This document shows, piece by piece, positions 1-8,068 of a DNA stretch of 43,434 nucleotides; within the stretch, counting starts at the first letter, position 1, and the number at the start of each line of letters is the position of its first letter. The position numbers were made by a program, and so were the translations under genes. Under the pieces are notes generated by a model. That model saw only the letters and a program-made list of their open reading frames with translations. It was not told where the DNA came from and did not search any database. Origin of the DNA: a virus; the IMG/VR virus record IMGVR_UViG_3300043331_000510, positions 1 through 43,434 of that record; one strand, given 5' to 3'.

Positions 1-21
1 CATATCCACCGGCGCTACCGA
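1..21. repeat. Terminal direct repeat, left copy
   Basis: The first 21 bases are identical to the last 21 bases of the window (43414-43434). This is the signature of a circular assembly graph or of a terminally redundant phage genome. Merging the copies leaves about 43,413 bp and keeps the tail spike reading frame in phase (830 codons including stop), which supports a true join rather than a chance match. Confidence 0.93.
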
Positions 22-1984
22 CTTGATTACTAAGAATCTGCAATCCTTGATTATCTAATGCAACAAGATTGGGATGCGGGCCGTCGGCTCCAGTAAAGTT
101 TTCAGTTATTGGATTAGACGCAAGGAAGCCTGGATCAGTTGGAAATGTTCCACCACCTGTACCACCACCACATGCTGATGGGATCGTTCCTAACGCAGTT
201 TCTATTTCTCCCTTAACACTAACTGTTCTGCGAACAGGAAATGTATATGGCGTTCCGTTGGAGTTACGGCAATTAGTTCCTGCCGCAGCATCACAACGAA
301 TCTGTGCGAATGTATATCCATCACCATAACGCCCCGCGGCCGCTGTGGCAGCAGCAATACGATCTTCCATTGGCCACGGGAACAATGGAGTTGTTCCTGT
401 GACTCCATATGCAGTCATTGTATGAATACCCGATTGTGTATCAGTCGTATTAATACGTGTACCATTTTTCACAGAAGATAGACTAAATGCGTTAGCAGTT
501 AGCCCGGTCGGATGCACGAAGTATGTATTAGTTGCCTCTGTTAGAAGCCCACCAGGAAGTGTACCAGTAGTTTTAAGACGAACCATTTGGTGTGCTTCTA
601 GCCCATGACTATTCCACGTTACGACACCTGGGGACGCAATAGTAATTGTAACAGTTGCCGATTTATCTTCGGTACGAAAGCACATCCGCGCGCCGGTATT
701 GGATGTATTTTGCCATGGATCTTGTACCGCAGCAAGAGACGTTCCAGTAGAATGTCCTGTTACTTCACTGCCGGTTCCAGCATTTGTCCAGTCAGAATGG
801 ACGCGATAGCCAGGGCCTTGTGTAAAACCGCTACCTGCTGGTAAACTGCCCGTGATCGATGTCAAACGACGAATGCGATTTTGTTCAACGGGTATAGTAG
901 CATCCTGCGTTGTTCCAGGCGCATTGTTGGGTGTTCTAGCTAGACCAAACGCATGGACTTGATTGAAATCGGCATTAGTAGGTGCGATAGCTGCAATAAC
1001 ATCCTTGTGATCGAAGCTAGACATGCCATTACCACGGAATACCGTAGAAACCTGACCACCGTTTGTCTCGCTTCGCGCTAAAGTAGGAATATGGTCGGTG
1101 GCTTTAAAATATGCTATACAACCAATACAACGAATGTTATTGTGCTTCGGTACAGTCGTATCCTCAACCCGATCGACGCTGATGATGCCATGAAAACCAC
1201 ATATCTCAAAATTAGTCTTGGTCTCGACTGGTGCAGCGCAAATGTATGTATGCGGTGTTGCCTCATTGGAAGTATATGTTGCTATAGCGTTTTCCCAAAT
1301 GGACTCACGACCATGATAAGCCATTGAAATACTATGACTTAAAGATTGATGGCCATGACCGTCCATCCAGACACGACGAAAGACGTTACGTTTCCCACCA
1401 TTCTGAATCGTCTTCCTGCCAACACCAAAACCACAGATGTCTTCGAATGTTTGATTTGTTCCACCAACGTTCCAAGGCATAGCGTTGGTATTGAATTGTG
1501 TATCCCATGCGCAAATACGTCTATAGGTAATAAAATTACCACGGGCATTTACAACAGATCCATTGCTAGAACCTGTAGCACCACTATTACGCGCATTAAA
1601 TCCTTCAAACACTAAATGGTTATTACCACTACTTATAAGTAGTGGCTCTCGTGCAAACTCACCATCGATGGTTACGGCTCCATCATTAATTGCGCGGACA
1701 GTTACTGGAAGTGCGAATGTACCGGAGAAAGTTGACGGCGGGAAGATTCTATAATTCGCACCTTTAAATACACCATCCATCAAACATAAAGTCTTACCTG
1801 GCATCTGGGCCACCGGCAGAATGGTCCAAAACTTGTTAATAGAAAATGGTGTTGACGTTGTCAAACCATTATTGGCGTCTGAACCTGTAGGCGATGGAGC
1901 AGCATAGTAATCACATGGTGCCTGTTGTGCAGACGCTACACCGATGCTAACTAGAACTAGGACTAGCGATAGAAGAAATTGCAT
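1..1984 (-). CDS. Secreted-type tail spike with beta-helix domain, 5' part (continues at 43413-42908)
   Basis: N-terminal 661 codons of an approximately 829-residue protein that crosses the window join. The ATG at 1984 follows GGGAG at 7 nt. It begins with a classical signal peptide (MQFLLSLVLVLVSIGVASA, then QQAP). Next comes a parallel beta-helix / pectate-lyase-like domain: the start YYAAPSPTGSDANNGL is the usual opening of such polysaccharide-acting spikes, followed by repeated short strands and NG/GG turns to about residue 430. The role inferred is binding or cleaving host surface polysaccharide at the tail tip. It overlaps the upstream exported-protein gene by 22 bp and lies in the late operon between tail genes. 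A Sec leader on a spike is odd, because virions assemble in the cytoplasm. No catalytic residues can be assigned with certainty, so depolymerase activity is an inference. Confidence 0.8.
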   Translation of the reverse strand, partial: MQFLLSLVLVLVSIGVASAQQAPCDYYAAPSPTGSDANNGLTTSTPFSINKFWTILPVAQMPGKTLCLMDGVFKGANYRIFPPSTFSGTFALPVTVRAINDGAVTIDGEFAREPLLISSGNNHLVFEGFNARNSGATGSSNGSVVNARGNFITYRRICAWDTQFNTNAMPWNVGGTNQTFEDICGFGVGRKTIQNGGKRNVFRRVWMDGHGHQSLSHSISMAYHGRESIWENAIATYTSNEATPHTYICAAPVETKTNFEICGFHGIISVDRVEDTTVPKHNNIRCIGCIAYFKATDHIPTLARSETNGGQVSTVFRGNGMSSFDHKDVIAAIAPTNADFNQVHAFGLARTPNNAPGTTQDATIPVEQNRIRRLTSITGSLPAGSGFTQGPGYRVHSDWTNAGTGSEVTGHSTGTSLAAVQDPWQNTSNTGARMCFRTEDKSATVTITIASPGVVTWNSHGLEAHQMVRLKTTGTLPGGLLTEATNTYFVHPTGLTANAFSLSSVKNGTRINTTDTQSGIHTMTAYGVTGTTPLFPWPMEDRIAAATAAAGRYGDGYTFAQIRCDAAAGTNCRNSNGTPYTFPVRRTVSVKGEIETALGTIPSACGGGTGGGTFPTDPGFLASNPITENFTGADGPHPNLVALDNQGLQILSNQVGSAGGY

Positions 1985-2955
1985 ATGATATCTCCCGATG
2001 CGACAGCGTCAGTGTCATTGTCAGCAAAACCAGTTGTTAGTCGACTTCCCATCGCTGTAGCGAATGCAACACCTTCTGCTGGAAAGTTTGGGCTATGACC
2101 ACCGCCAGCAGTATTGCCAGGAATAATGAACTTCATATATACGGTACTTCCTGATGTTGGTGCTGCAAGTTCATAAAGTTTGAGATATCGTACCGCCGCA
2201 TTGATATTGCTACACGAGAATCCATATAAAATTCCGGCGCTAGCTTTAATCTGATTCTGATCTTGATTAGCGGCGCCCGTCGCTGGATAGTAATCAACAA
2301 GTGTACCATTTTCCGGACTAATAACATAAGCCGCACCAGTAGTCGGATCACACCGTAGTGGCGCCTGATTGCCTTCTGTCCATGACGGATTAGAAGCAGT
2401 AACTTTACACGGAATAGTGGCGTGCTTATTTGATGCATTAGATGAATTATCCGCATGGACACCAGCACCAATCCAAGGACTAGTTTGCTGTGTGACACCA
2501 ATATCGTTACTGACGCTTACCGAGCCACCAACCGTGGCCGAACCACCACCGCCATGGATACTAACATACATGACAATATTAGCTGTTCCGGAGATAGTAT
2601 CGTCACCTGTTACGCGCAGATGTGTAACAGGCTTCGTTAAAGCCCAATGCCCATTAACATTAGTTGTAGATCCAACAACAGACCCGTTAACTGAGCCTAG
2701 CTCTAATGGGAAGAAGCTAACCTTACCATCGATAGAACCCCAGAACTTTAATGGACCAGTCCAAGAGCCGGTAACTTGAACAAGACCATTGGAAGCACCT
2801 TGTGTCGATAACTCGATACAAGCACCTGGCGTACAGCTACCATCTGTAGCTGTCTCCTCTGCGGTAATATTGCCTTTGACGCTGGCAATTTGTGCTTCTG
2901 CTGTTGTTGCGACAAGAAGCAGAAGGAAGACGATAAGACTAAACAGTCGCGTCAT
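1963..2955 (-). CDS. Exported, probable virion-associated beta-rich protein
   Basis: A 330-residue protein. The ATG at 2955 is preceded by GGAG at 7 nt, so I prefer it to an upstream in-frame start at 3072 that would overlap two genes. It opens with a strong signal peptide (MTRLFSLIVFLLLLVATT, then AEAQ, a good AxA-type cleavage site). The rest is rich in Gly, Ser, Thr and Val with few charges, four or more cysteines (GSCTPGAC pair, IPCKV, LRCDP, FSCSN), and looks like beta-sandwich or fibre material. The family is not recognised. Placement directly upstream of the signal-peptide spike, overlapping it by 22 bp, suggests the two act together at the cell surface or tail tip. Confidence 0.75.
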   Translation of the reverse strand: MTRLFSLIVFLLLLVATTAEAQIASVKGNITAEETATDGSCTPGACIELSTQGASNGLVQVTGSWTGPLKFWGSIDGKVSFFPLELGSVNGSVVGSTTNVNGHWALTKPVTHLRVTGDDTISGTANIVMYVSIHGGGGSATVGGSVSVSNDIGVTQQTSPWIGAGVHADNSSNASNKHATIPCKVTASNPSWTEGNQAPLRCDPTTGAAYVISPENGTLVDYYPATGAANQDQNQIKASAGILYGFSCSNINAAVRYLKLYELAAPTSGSTVYMKFIIPGNTAGGGHSPNFPAEGVAFATAMGSRLTTGFADNDTDAVASGDIICNFFYR

Positions 2956-3130
2956 CTGTCGTCTCCACCCATTCACCATAGGCCGGGTTGGTTGGGGACA
3001 TCTTCCGCTGGAAGCGGACGATGATCGCTCCGCTAAAGTTGCGCGCGGCATGGGCTTGGAACCATGTGCCATCTTCCATCTTGGCGCGTGCTCTGATCTC
3101 AGCGGCTTCCATTGTTGCGAACGCAGCCAT
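2939..3130 (-). CDS. Small hypothetical protein in tail module
   Basis: A 63-residue protein beginning at the ATG at 3130, with AGGAGG 4-5 nt upstream, one of the clearest ribosome sites in the operon. Its stop overlaps the start of the next exported-protein gene by 17 bp. The sequence has an Ala-rich helical start and a basic, aromatic C-terminal half (WFQAH, VRFQRKM, YGEWVE). No family is recognised. Strong SD and tight spacing make it a real gene, and a small structural or chaperone role for the neighbouring exported proteins is only inference. Confidence 0.7.
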   Translation of the reverse strand: MAAFATMEAAEIRARAKMEDGTWFQAHAARNFSGAIIVRFQRKMSPTNPAYGEWVETTDDATV

Positions 3131-3144
3131 GTAGCCTCCTATTT

Positions 3145-3597
3145 TCAGTCCAGGCCATGTTCTCGCTTGAAGGCCTCGAACGCTTCCTTGACCTTCGTGT
3201 ATTCCTCACGCTTCTCCGCGATGCCCTTGTCGAGTTCAGCGTTCTCCTTCTCGACTTCGGCTTTCTTCGTGGCGAGCTTCTGGACGGCTTCGTGAGTCTC
3301 GACCGCGAGCTTCTCGGCCTCGTCACGAATGACCTTGAGACGCTCTTCCTTTTCTTGTCGCAGTCGTTCGACTTCCTTGTTGCTGTTGCTCCGTTCCGTC
3401 TCCACCTTCTGATGAAGCTCGTCCACCGTGGCGCGCTTGGAGACGATCTCCGCTTCGACAGCGGCAAGATCGCCACGCGCCCGCTTGAGGGCCTGGATGA
3501 CCTCGCCGACGTGGACGAGCGCACCCAACTCACTTGTGAGTTGTCGAACGCGAAGCTGCATACTGTCCAGGACACCTAGAACTTGTGCGTCATCCAT
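3145..3597 (-). CDS. Coiled-coil protein
   Basis: A 150-residue, highly charged alpha-helical protein with heptad-type Glu/Lys/Leu patterning from about residue 30 to the end (KRARGDLAAVEAEIVSKR, then long EKL/EEK stretches). ATG 3597 overlaps the upstream TGA (TGATG), and the GTG three bases earlier is less likely. There is no signal peptide or membrane segment, so it is not an obvious spanin. In podovirus tail modules such proteins are fibre rods, chaperones or assembly rulers. The function here is unknown. The DNA is GC-richer than its neighbours, with C/G-ending codons. Confidence 0.75.
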   Translation of the reverse strand: MDDAQVLGVLDSMQLRVRQLTSELGALVHVGEVIQALKRARGDLAAVEAEIVSKRATVDELHQKVETERSNSNKEVERLRQEKEERLKVIRDEAEKLAVETHEAVQKLATKKAEVEKENAELDKGIAEKREEYTKVKEAFEAFKREHGLD

Positions 3598-3989
3598 CAC
3601 GGCGCCTCCGTTCTGTCTTTGTAGAACGTCCTGCGGATATTATCCGCTATGGAGTCGCAATAGAGATCGCAGAATGGGCTGCCTTGATTAGGGTCCTCCC
3701 AAGCACCACGTCCAAATTTTGATACACCACGTTCTCTCCACCATGCCATCGGGCTCCATCTTCCAAATATGGAGGATGATTTGATGCGTTCGCCGAACCA
3801 ATGATTAGATTCGTCAAATGTGATTGGATCTCCTGCGTAGGTCTTGTGCGTTCGGAAATGCACATCATGCTCATAACAAGCATCGAGATAAAAATCAGGA
3901 ACCCACGAACAACCGTCACTACCAAGATCAATCGCCAGCTTCCGTATATGTTCACGATATGCCGATGTCCATTCTGGTAGTTGGATCAC
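3597..3989 (-). CDS. Phospholipase A2-like (CxxHD) protein
   Basis: A 130-residue protein. Residues 24-48 hold a secretory phospholipase A2-like signature: SDGCSWVPD, then DACYEHDVHFRTH, giving the CxxHD core (Cys38, His41, Asp42), where His is the general base and Asp the calcium ligand in true PLA2 enzymes. The C-terminal half is Trp-rich with two more cysteines (FCDLYC). GTG start 3989 overlaps the preceding TGA (GTGA). Similar HD-motif proteins occur in tail modules of podoviruses as I recall, but no exact family can be named. It could disturb membranes during entry or lysis, or be a catalytically silent structural relative. The canonical calcium-loop glycines are not evident. Confidence 0.6.
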   Translation of the reverse strand: MIQLPEWTSAYREHIRKLAIDLGSDGCSWVPDFYLDACYEHDVHFRTHKTYAGDPITFDESNHWFGERIKSSSIFGRWSPMAWWRERGVSKFGRGAWEDPNQGSPFCDLYCDSIADNIRRTFYKDRTEAP

Positions 3990-4147
3990 TTCGTTGACAA
4001 GAGCTTCACCTCAGTCTTGGCAACTGCGATGCCAATAATCGAATCATGTTGCTGTTGTGTTATGACACCTTTTGCTACAGCTTCCGTAAGCACTTGTTCA
4101 ATCGGCTTGACTGGCTTCGTGGATGATGTACGGGCGGGGCTATTCAT
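3986..4147 (-). CDS. Small hypothetical protein, 53 aa
   Basis: The ATG at 4147 overlaps the stop of the tail-fibre gene (ATGAATAG), and its TGA at 3988-3986 overlaps the GTG start of the PLA2-like gene. It is therefore wedged in frame between two genes with coupled translation at both ends. The protein is a basic, Ser/Thr/Pro N-terminus followed by a helix (residues 17-50, IEQVLTEAVAKGVITQQQHD). No family is recognised. Without it there would be a 150-bp gap in an otherwise gapless operon. Confidence 0.65.
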   Translation of the reverse strand: MNSPARTSSTKPVKPIEQVLTEAVAKGVITQQQHDSIIGIAVAKTEVKLLSTK

Positions 4148-5639
4148 CGATAGCCTCGTCGTACCATCCTCTATCTGCGATCATCAGCTTTGTTGAGCCG
4201 TCGGTTGCAGATACGCGACTCCGAATAGTGCCTGTTGTGGAGACCGGAAGCATCATCGCTTGGGCAGCGAATGTGTTTTGTGCTCCTGCACGCAACGTGT
4301 TTAATGGTGATGCAGTTGAAGAAGGCGCAAGGTCAACAGCTGCGACTGGACTAATATAAGCACCAACGGCGCTACTGGCGTGGTTTCCAACCATCACATT
4401 GATAAGAGCTTGTACATGGCTTAGGCCGGTAATGACTGCAAGTGTATGAACAACGGCGTTGGTGTTAGCGGGATTAGTGTCAATCGTTAAGACAGGAGTC
4501 TTGCGAATGAAATAACGTCCGACTTGTGTGATTGGAACAATCACACCACCTTCACGACGGAACGAAAAGATACGACGCTTCTTCGTGCCGCCATCAGGCA
4601 CTGTAGGCGCAAGGCTTTGCTCTGCAAAGATATCGTCAGCACCACCGCTACGACGGAAAGCGTAGCAGTGCCAGACACCGTCTGCAAGTGCGCCGACGCG
4701 CATTCCAGCCCCTGTGCCTGCCGCCCATGCCGCATCTATTTGCTTAGTCATGGCGCCCGGCGCTAACAAGACTCTGTTAGCGGCTAATGCGTCATCACTA
4801 ATACATTCACCTGCTCCAATATCAATGTCATTAGTCGCGTCAACGCCGTTGTTAGCAAACTTCATGCCCCATAGATAACCACGCGACGCAGTCGATGAAA
4901 TAGTGAGAGCACCACCAGCGCCACCATCAACAATACTAATACCGACGCCTGCTGTAATAACACGTTCTACGGTTAGCTCACCGTGGGCTGCAAGAACGAT
5001 AAATTGCGCGCTGTTAGGTGCAGCACTAATCTTCCCACGACCCGCTGAGTTATTAGTTAACTCAATAGCATTCAGCAGGTCCTGAATTGTCGCAGCCGCG
5101 ACACCTGTACCACCTTTGCCAATACTTACAGGGTCAGGCAGCGTGCCAGCGAGAGCCATCACGGCCCACTTGATCCTATTCGCTGCGTTGTCCCAATATG
5201 CAAACTTTCCATCAACCGTTGACCCAACATCGTCAATATCAATGTCTTTCTTAAGAGATTTCTTGCCAAACTTGATAGCTCTGCCAAGAGCCTCTCGCAG
5301 CATCTGGCTGACAAAGCCCGCCTTTTCAAAGTCCTTCTGAATTCTTAATGAGGGGAAATCTTCACCAGACTGATAAACTGACGTGACTGAGACAGGTTGC
5401 TTCCGCATGATTGCCAATGGCTTGCCATTTGCAACCGCGACGGTTGTGGTGATAGTACCACCACCATCAACACCCGCACCTGTTACGGTGTAGTCTACAT
5501 CAAGCACCAATGTAACACCATCAGCAATAACTTCAAGCTCAGTCTTGTCCCAAATCTTGAAGCCATAGGCCCACGGACCTAGTGTGCTACCATCACCAAC
5601 ATGGTTGTTGCGACCGTCGTGGTCGGGTAGACCGCTCAC
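4140..5639 (-). CDS. Tail fibre protein with T7 gp17-like N-terminus
   Basis: A 499-residue protein. Residues about 20-150 resemble the T7 gp17 N-terminal tail-attachment domain: YGFKIWDKTELEVI, then VLDVDYTVTGAG, then LAIMRKQPVSVTSVYQSGEDFP, which is the usual strand/turn succession, followed by helix-forming residues up to FGKKSLKKD. The remainder is Gly/Ala/Thr-rich beta material typical of a fibre shaft and receptor-binding tip. GTG start 5639 has CGGAGG 6 nt upstream and overlaps the previous TGA. It anchors to the tail tube (gp11/gp12-like proteins at 37.5-40.4 kb). The late operon also encodes a beta-helix spike, so the virion may carry two receptor-interacting proteins. Confidence 0.85.
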   Translation of the reverse strand: MSGLPDHDGRNNHVGDGSTLGPWAYGFKIWDKTELEVIADGVTLVLDVDYTVTGAGVDGGGTITTTVAVANGKPLAIMRKQPVSVTSVYQSGEDFPSLRIQKDFEKAGFVSQMLREALGRAIKFGKKSLKKDIDIDDVGSTVDGKFAYWDNAANRIKWAVMALAGTLPDPVSIGKGGTGVAAATIQDLLNAIELTNNSAGRGKISAAPNSAQFIVLAAHGELTVERVITAGVGISIVDGGAGGALTISSTASRGYLWGMKFANNGVDATNDIDIGAGECISDDALAANRVLLAPGAMTKQIDAAWAAGTGAGMRVGALADGVWHCYAFRRSGGADDIFAEQSLAPTVPDGGTKKRRIFSFRREGGVIVPITQVGRYFIRKTPVLTIDTNPANTNAVVHTLAVITGLSHVQALINVMVGNHASSAVGAYISPVAAVDLAPSSTASPLNTLRAGAQNTFAAQAMMLPVSTTGTIRSRVSATDGSTKLMIADRGWYDEAIDE

Positions 5640-6262
5640 TCAAGTCCTCCGAAGAATCTTTGTGTCCAACCACTCATACTACGGACGCGCATCTGGAATT
5701 TTGGTAGTCTTATCATTTCGTCGATGAGCATCTTACCGGCGTCTTTGCCGCTATAGTCAAAGCCATCGCCGCGGGGCGCACCTTCAAAGAATCGTGGCCT
5801 TTGCTCGCCGGGGATGCCACATAAGACAATAGGATCGCAATCCATGATCCAGGCAATCTGCATTGCAAAGTAACCACTTAGATACATGAGTGGACGAAGC
5901 CCATCCCACCCATAATCAACCCACGGCCTTTTACACTCCCCGTGGATCTTCGGCTCCGTCGGCTTTGGGTGTAGCCAACGAACTTGCTTCCAAGCGGGCA
6001 TGTGATCCACATGTAGAGACACCCAATGATCCACATGTGGAAGGTACATCCCAATGTCGTTTACAGCGAACACTAGACTACCTTTCAGCAGGTGAAGAGC
6101 GGTCGAAAGCTCCTCGAAAACGCCAGAAGCAGAACCAACGACGACCGCTGGACGGCCTCGTCCGGAGGCAATCAGACTTTCGACATTGCCGGCGCCCGCA
6201 TAGCCAGCCGCCTGCCAAGTCGAGCCTGCTGTCCCCATAGAGGCCGCCCAACGTTCGGTCAT
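5636..6262 (-). CDS. DUF115/MptE-like Rossmann protein
   Basis: A 208-residue protein from ATG 6262, four bases after the previous TAA. The core RPAVVVGSASGVFEEL, then SLVFAVNDIGMYLP, then VDHWVSLHVDHMP is a Rossmann-type nucleotide-sugar or phosphokinase-like pattern. It is seen in DUF115 / 6-hydroxymethylpterin pyrophosphokinase MptE-like proteins and in small phage relatives placed near capsid and tail genes. GEQRPRFFEGAPRGDGFDYSG may form the C-terminal part of the pocket. The start is soft: an upstream extension is open to 6346 but would overlap the decoration gene. With the glycosyltransferase and FkbM genes it makes three possible surface-modifying genes in the virion operon. The substrate is unknown. 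Confidence 0.55.
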   Translation of the reverse strand: MTERWAASMGTAGSTWQAAGYAGAGNVESLIASGRGRPAVVVGSASGVFEELSTALHLLKGSLVFAVNDIGMYLPHVDHWVSLHVDHMPAWKQVRWLHPKPTEPKIHGECKRPWVDYGWDGLRPLMYLSGYFAMQIAWIMDCDPIVLCGIPGEQRPRFFEGAPRGDGFDYSGKDAGKMLIDEMIRLPKFQMRVRSMSGWTQRFFGGLE

Positions 6263-6263
6263 G

Positions 6264-6833
6264 TTACGGACCCGCCGACTCGATGACCCAGAAGCCGCCC
6301 TTGATGGTCTTGCCGACGGTCGGATTGGCCACCTTGTAGGTGCCAAAGACCGTCGTCACGCCAGTCGTGCGGTAGTTCTGGCCAGTGTGAGGGAGAATGT
6401 TGGTCTTGGGGTTGTCTGTCGCCGTTGGACCACCTGTGGCTGTGTACGACTCCGTGGCGAGCATGTAGCGGTCGTCGTCGCCCGAGTCACCAAGCTGGAA
6501 CGTACCGTTGGCGCCCGCCGACGCCCACAGGTTCTCCATGCTGATCGAAAGACCGATGACCATGCACTTCGCCGGCAGCACGCAGAGATTGATCCTGTCG
6601 TGAACGCCGGCGCTGGCGCCGCCGGTCTCACCAGAGACGATCGTATGCTCGAAGGGGATGAACACAGGACGACCGCCCCCATCGAGTACGTCGGTGATGT
6701 ACTTCTTGACGTGCAGGTTGCTGTACTTCGTCGAGTCGCGAGTCGTCGCCATGCCGAGCCCAAATGGCAAGAACATGAGGACGAACGCGAGAACCTCGAA
6801 CAGCCGTGTGAGGAGGTCTGTGTAGTTCTCCAA
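6264..6833 (-). CDS. Probable head decoration / minor capsid protein with hydrophobic N-terminus
   Basis: The gene follows the capsid gene by 9 bases. The TTG at 6833 has AGGAGG about 6 nt upstream, overlapping the capsid stop. The first ATG (6752, MATTRDSTKYSN) has no ribosome site, so I choose TTG, giving 189 residues. That choice puts a hydrophobic stretch (residues 8-26, LTRLFEVLAFVLMFLPFG) in front of a soluble beta-rich body (residues 28-189). Position, length, GC-rich high-expression codon use and Gly/Thr-rich strands suggest a capsid-cementing protein. The family is not recognised. If the ATG were used, the protein would be 162 residues without a leader. Confidence 0.6.
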   Translation of the reverse strand: MENYTDLLTRLFEVLAFVLMFLPFGLGMATTRDSTKYSNLHVKKYITDVLDGGGRPVFIPFEHTIVSGETGGASAGVHDRINLCVLPAKCMVIGLSISMENLWASAGANGTFQLGDSGDDDRYMLATESYTATGGPTATDNPKTNILPHTGQNYRTTGVTTVFGTYKVANPTVGKTIKGGFWVIESAGP

Positions 6834-6842
6834 CGCCCCCTC

Positions 6843-7946
6843 CTAGTTCTCGAGGACTTTGAGCTCGACGACACCAGCTTCCCACACGCGAACGGCGCCC
6901 TGCATCATGGGCTGCCGGATCTGGAGCGGGTTGGACTGGAGGTCGGGCCGGTTATTGATCTGTGGGTTGCTGATGGGTCGGCCGATGCTCAGACCCATAG
7001 CTCCCCGGTGGAAAGCGTATAGGAAACGGTCGGTGCCCGAGATCGGGAGCATCCGCTGGAGCACGTTCAGGCTTGGATCGATGACGTCCTGAACCATGAC
7101 CCAGAGGAAGCCTTCCCATTCGATCCCGTTCACCGTGCCGGTGTCGTGGATCTTGTGCTTGGTGAAGTCTGATGAAGAGGCCTGAGTGATGGCCAGGATA
7201 TCACGTTCCTGGCCCGGGCCATAGAGCATGACCCTCTGGTTGGCGCCAACAGGCACAGATGCCTTGGACATCAACTCGTTGGCGTTGATGATGAGGCTCA
7301 GTGCCGTCGCGACACCTGTCCCGATCTTGCGACTTGACGGCAGAGCCTGACTGCCATGGGTGATGAGGGCACCCGCACCCACAGCGGCTGTGGCGGCCAC
7401 GCCTCCGAGACCGTCGATGAGATGCTTGTCGGCGCGCCGGCCACAGGCCGCGACGATAGTCTGGAGGAACTTGTTGTTGGGGTTGACCATCATGCGGAGC
7501 GTATACTCGTCTGCCACCAGAACTGTGGCGTCGCTTGAGACGAGGGGACACGCCCGCCTGCTGGCCTCCGGGTTGAGGACCTTGGTAGGGCCGTAGGGCA
7601 CGATGACGTCGTTGGCGATGACGTTGCCTAGCCGTTCGTGATAGTCGATGGCCGCATGAACGTCGCGGTTGACCATCTCGGGAGCGATCAGACGCTCCAG
7701 CTGAGAGCCCATCTGCTGGTAGACCATGTGGATGGTGTCATGGAACTTTTGAATCCACCACTGTTCCAGATTGACCGTTCCACGCTGGTTGGCCACGAGA
7801 GGCCAGAACCACGTCGACGCGTCGTCGACCTTCTCCAAAAGGTCGAAGGCAGCCTTGCTTGCGATGTCTACGACGCTCGTGAGAGCGACGAGCACCGCCA
7901 GGGTGGTCGCTGCCGACCAACCCTTTAGCTTCGCTAGAAGCTTCAT
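6843..7946 (-). CDS. Major capsid protein
   Basis: A 367-residue protein with ATG 7946 and a very strong SD (AGGGAGGAG, 7 nt). It follows the scaffold and a small HTH gene. The segment around residues 130-200 (VLVADEYTLRMMVNP, then FLQTIVAACGRRADKHLIDGL, then VAATAAVGAG) matches the pattern of podovirus HK97-fold capsid proteins of the Bordetella BPP-1 type: D-x-M-x-DP-type linker, GRxxDxxIIDAL, and a Gly/Ala-rich A-domain loop. It forms the procapsid with the scaffold. Unusually, it begins with a basic n-region and about 18 hydrophobic residues (AATTLAVLVALTSVVDIA), then SKA, resembling a secretion signal or anchor. Codons are strongly C/G-ending, as expected for the most abundant phage protein. 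Confidence 0.8.
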   Translation of the reverse strand: MKLLAKLKGWSAATTLAVLVALTSVVDIASKAAFDLLEKVDDASTWFWPLVANQRGTVNLEQWWIQKFHDTIHMVYQQMGSQLERLIAPEMVNRDVHAAIDYHERLGNVIANDVIVPYGPTKVLNPEASRRACPLVSSDATVLVADEYTLRMMVNPNNKFLQTIVAACGRRADKHLIDGLGGVAATAAVGAGALITHGSQALPSSRKIGTGVATALSLIINANELMSKASVPVGANQRVMLYGPGQERDILAITQASSSDFTKHKIHDTGTVNGIEWEGFLWVMVQDVIDPSLNVLQRMLPISGTDRFLYAFHRGAMGLSIGRPISNPQINNRPDLQSNPLQIRQPMMQGAVRVWEAGVVELKVLEN

Positions 7947-8068
7947 GTTGAAACTCCTCCCTTTGACATGAGAGGAGAGGATGTCCCGCCCAATGCGGGG
8001 CCTCCTGGGCCTACGCCCATCGCAGTCGCTTCACATCCAGCCGGTTCTGGCGACACAGATTGTCCGGC
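7947..8068 (-). promoter_or_regulatory. Capsid gene leader with hairpin
   Basis: A 122-bp gap between the HTH gene and the capsid ATG, long for this operon. On the - strand it holds a GC-rich inverted repeat (CCCGC...GCGGG near 7990-8003) and then the strong SD. No convincing sigma70 promoter or terminator is visible. It could be a processing or stability element raising capsid mRNA, or a target for the small HTH protein encoded just upstream. The function is inferred from position only. Confidence 0.3.

Noticed and set aside
3112-3579. Reading frame opposite the coiled-coil gene
   Set aside because: Antisense Leu/Phe-rich translation of a Lys/Glu-rich coiled coil; typical shadow. The - strand gene has coupled start and stop.
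5890-6286. + strand frames opposite the DUF115-like gene
   Set aside because: Short, overlapping in two frames, no ribosome sites; shadows of the - strand gene.
6261-7022. Long + strand reading frame (253 codons) opposite decoration and capsid genes
   Set aside because: It is the antisense shadow of GC-rich, strongly codon-biased genes that have excellent ribosome sites; no SD and no sensible protein pattern (His/Arg-rich, low-complexity).
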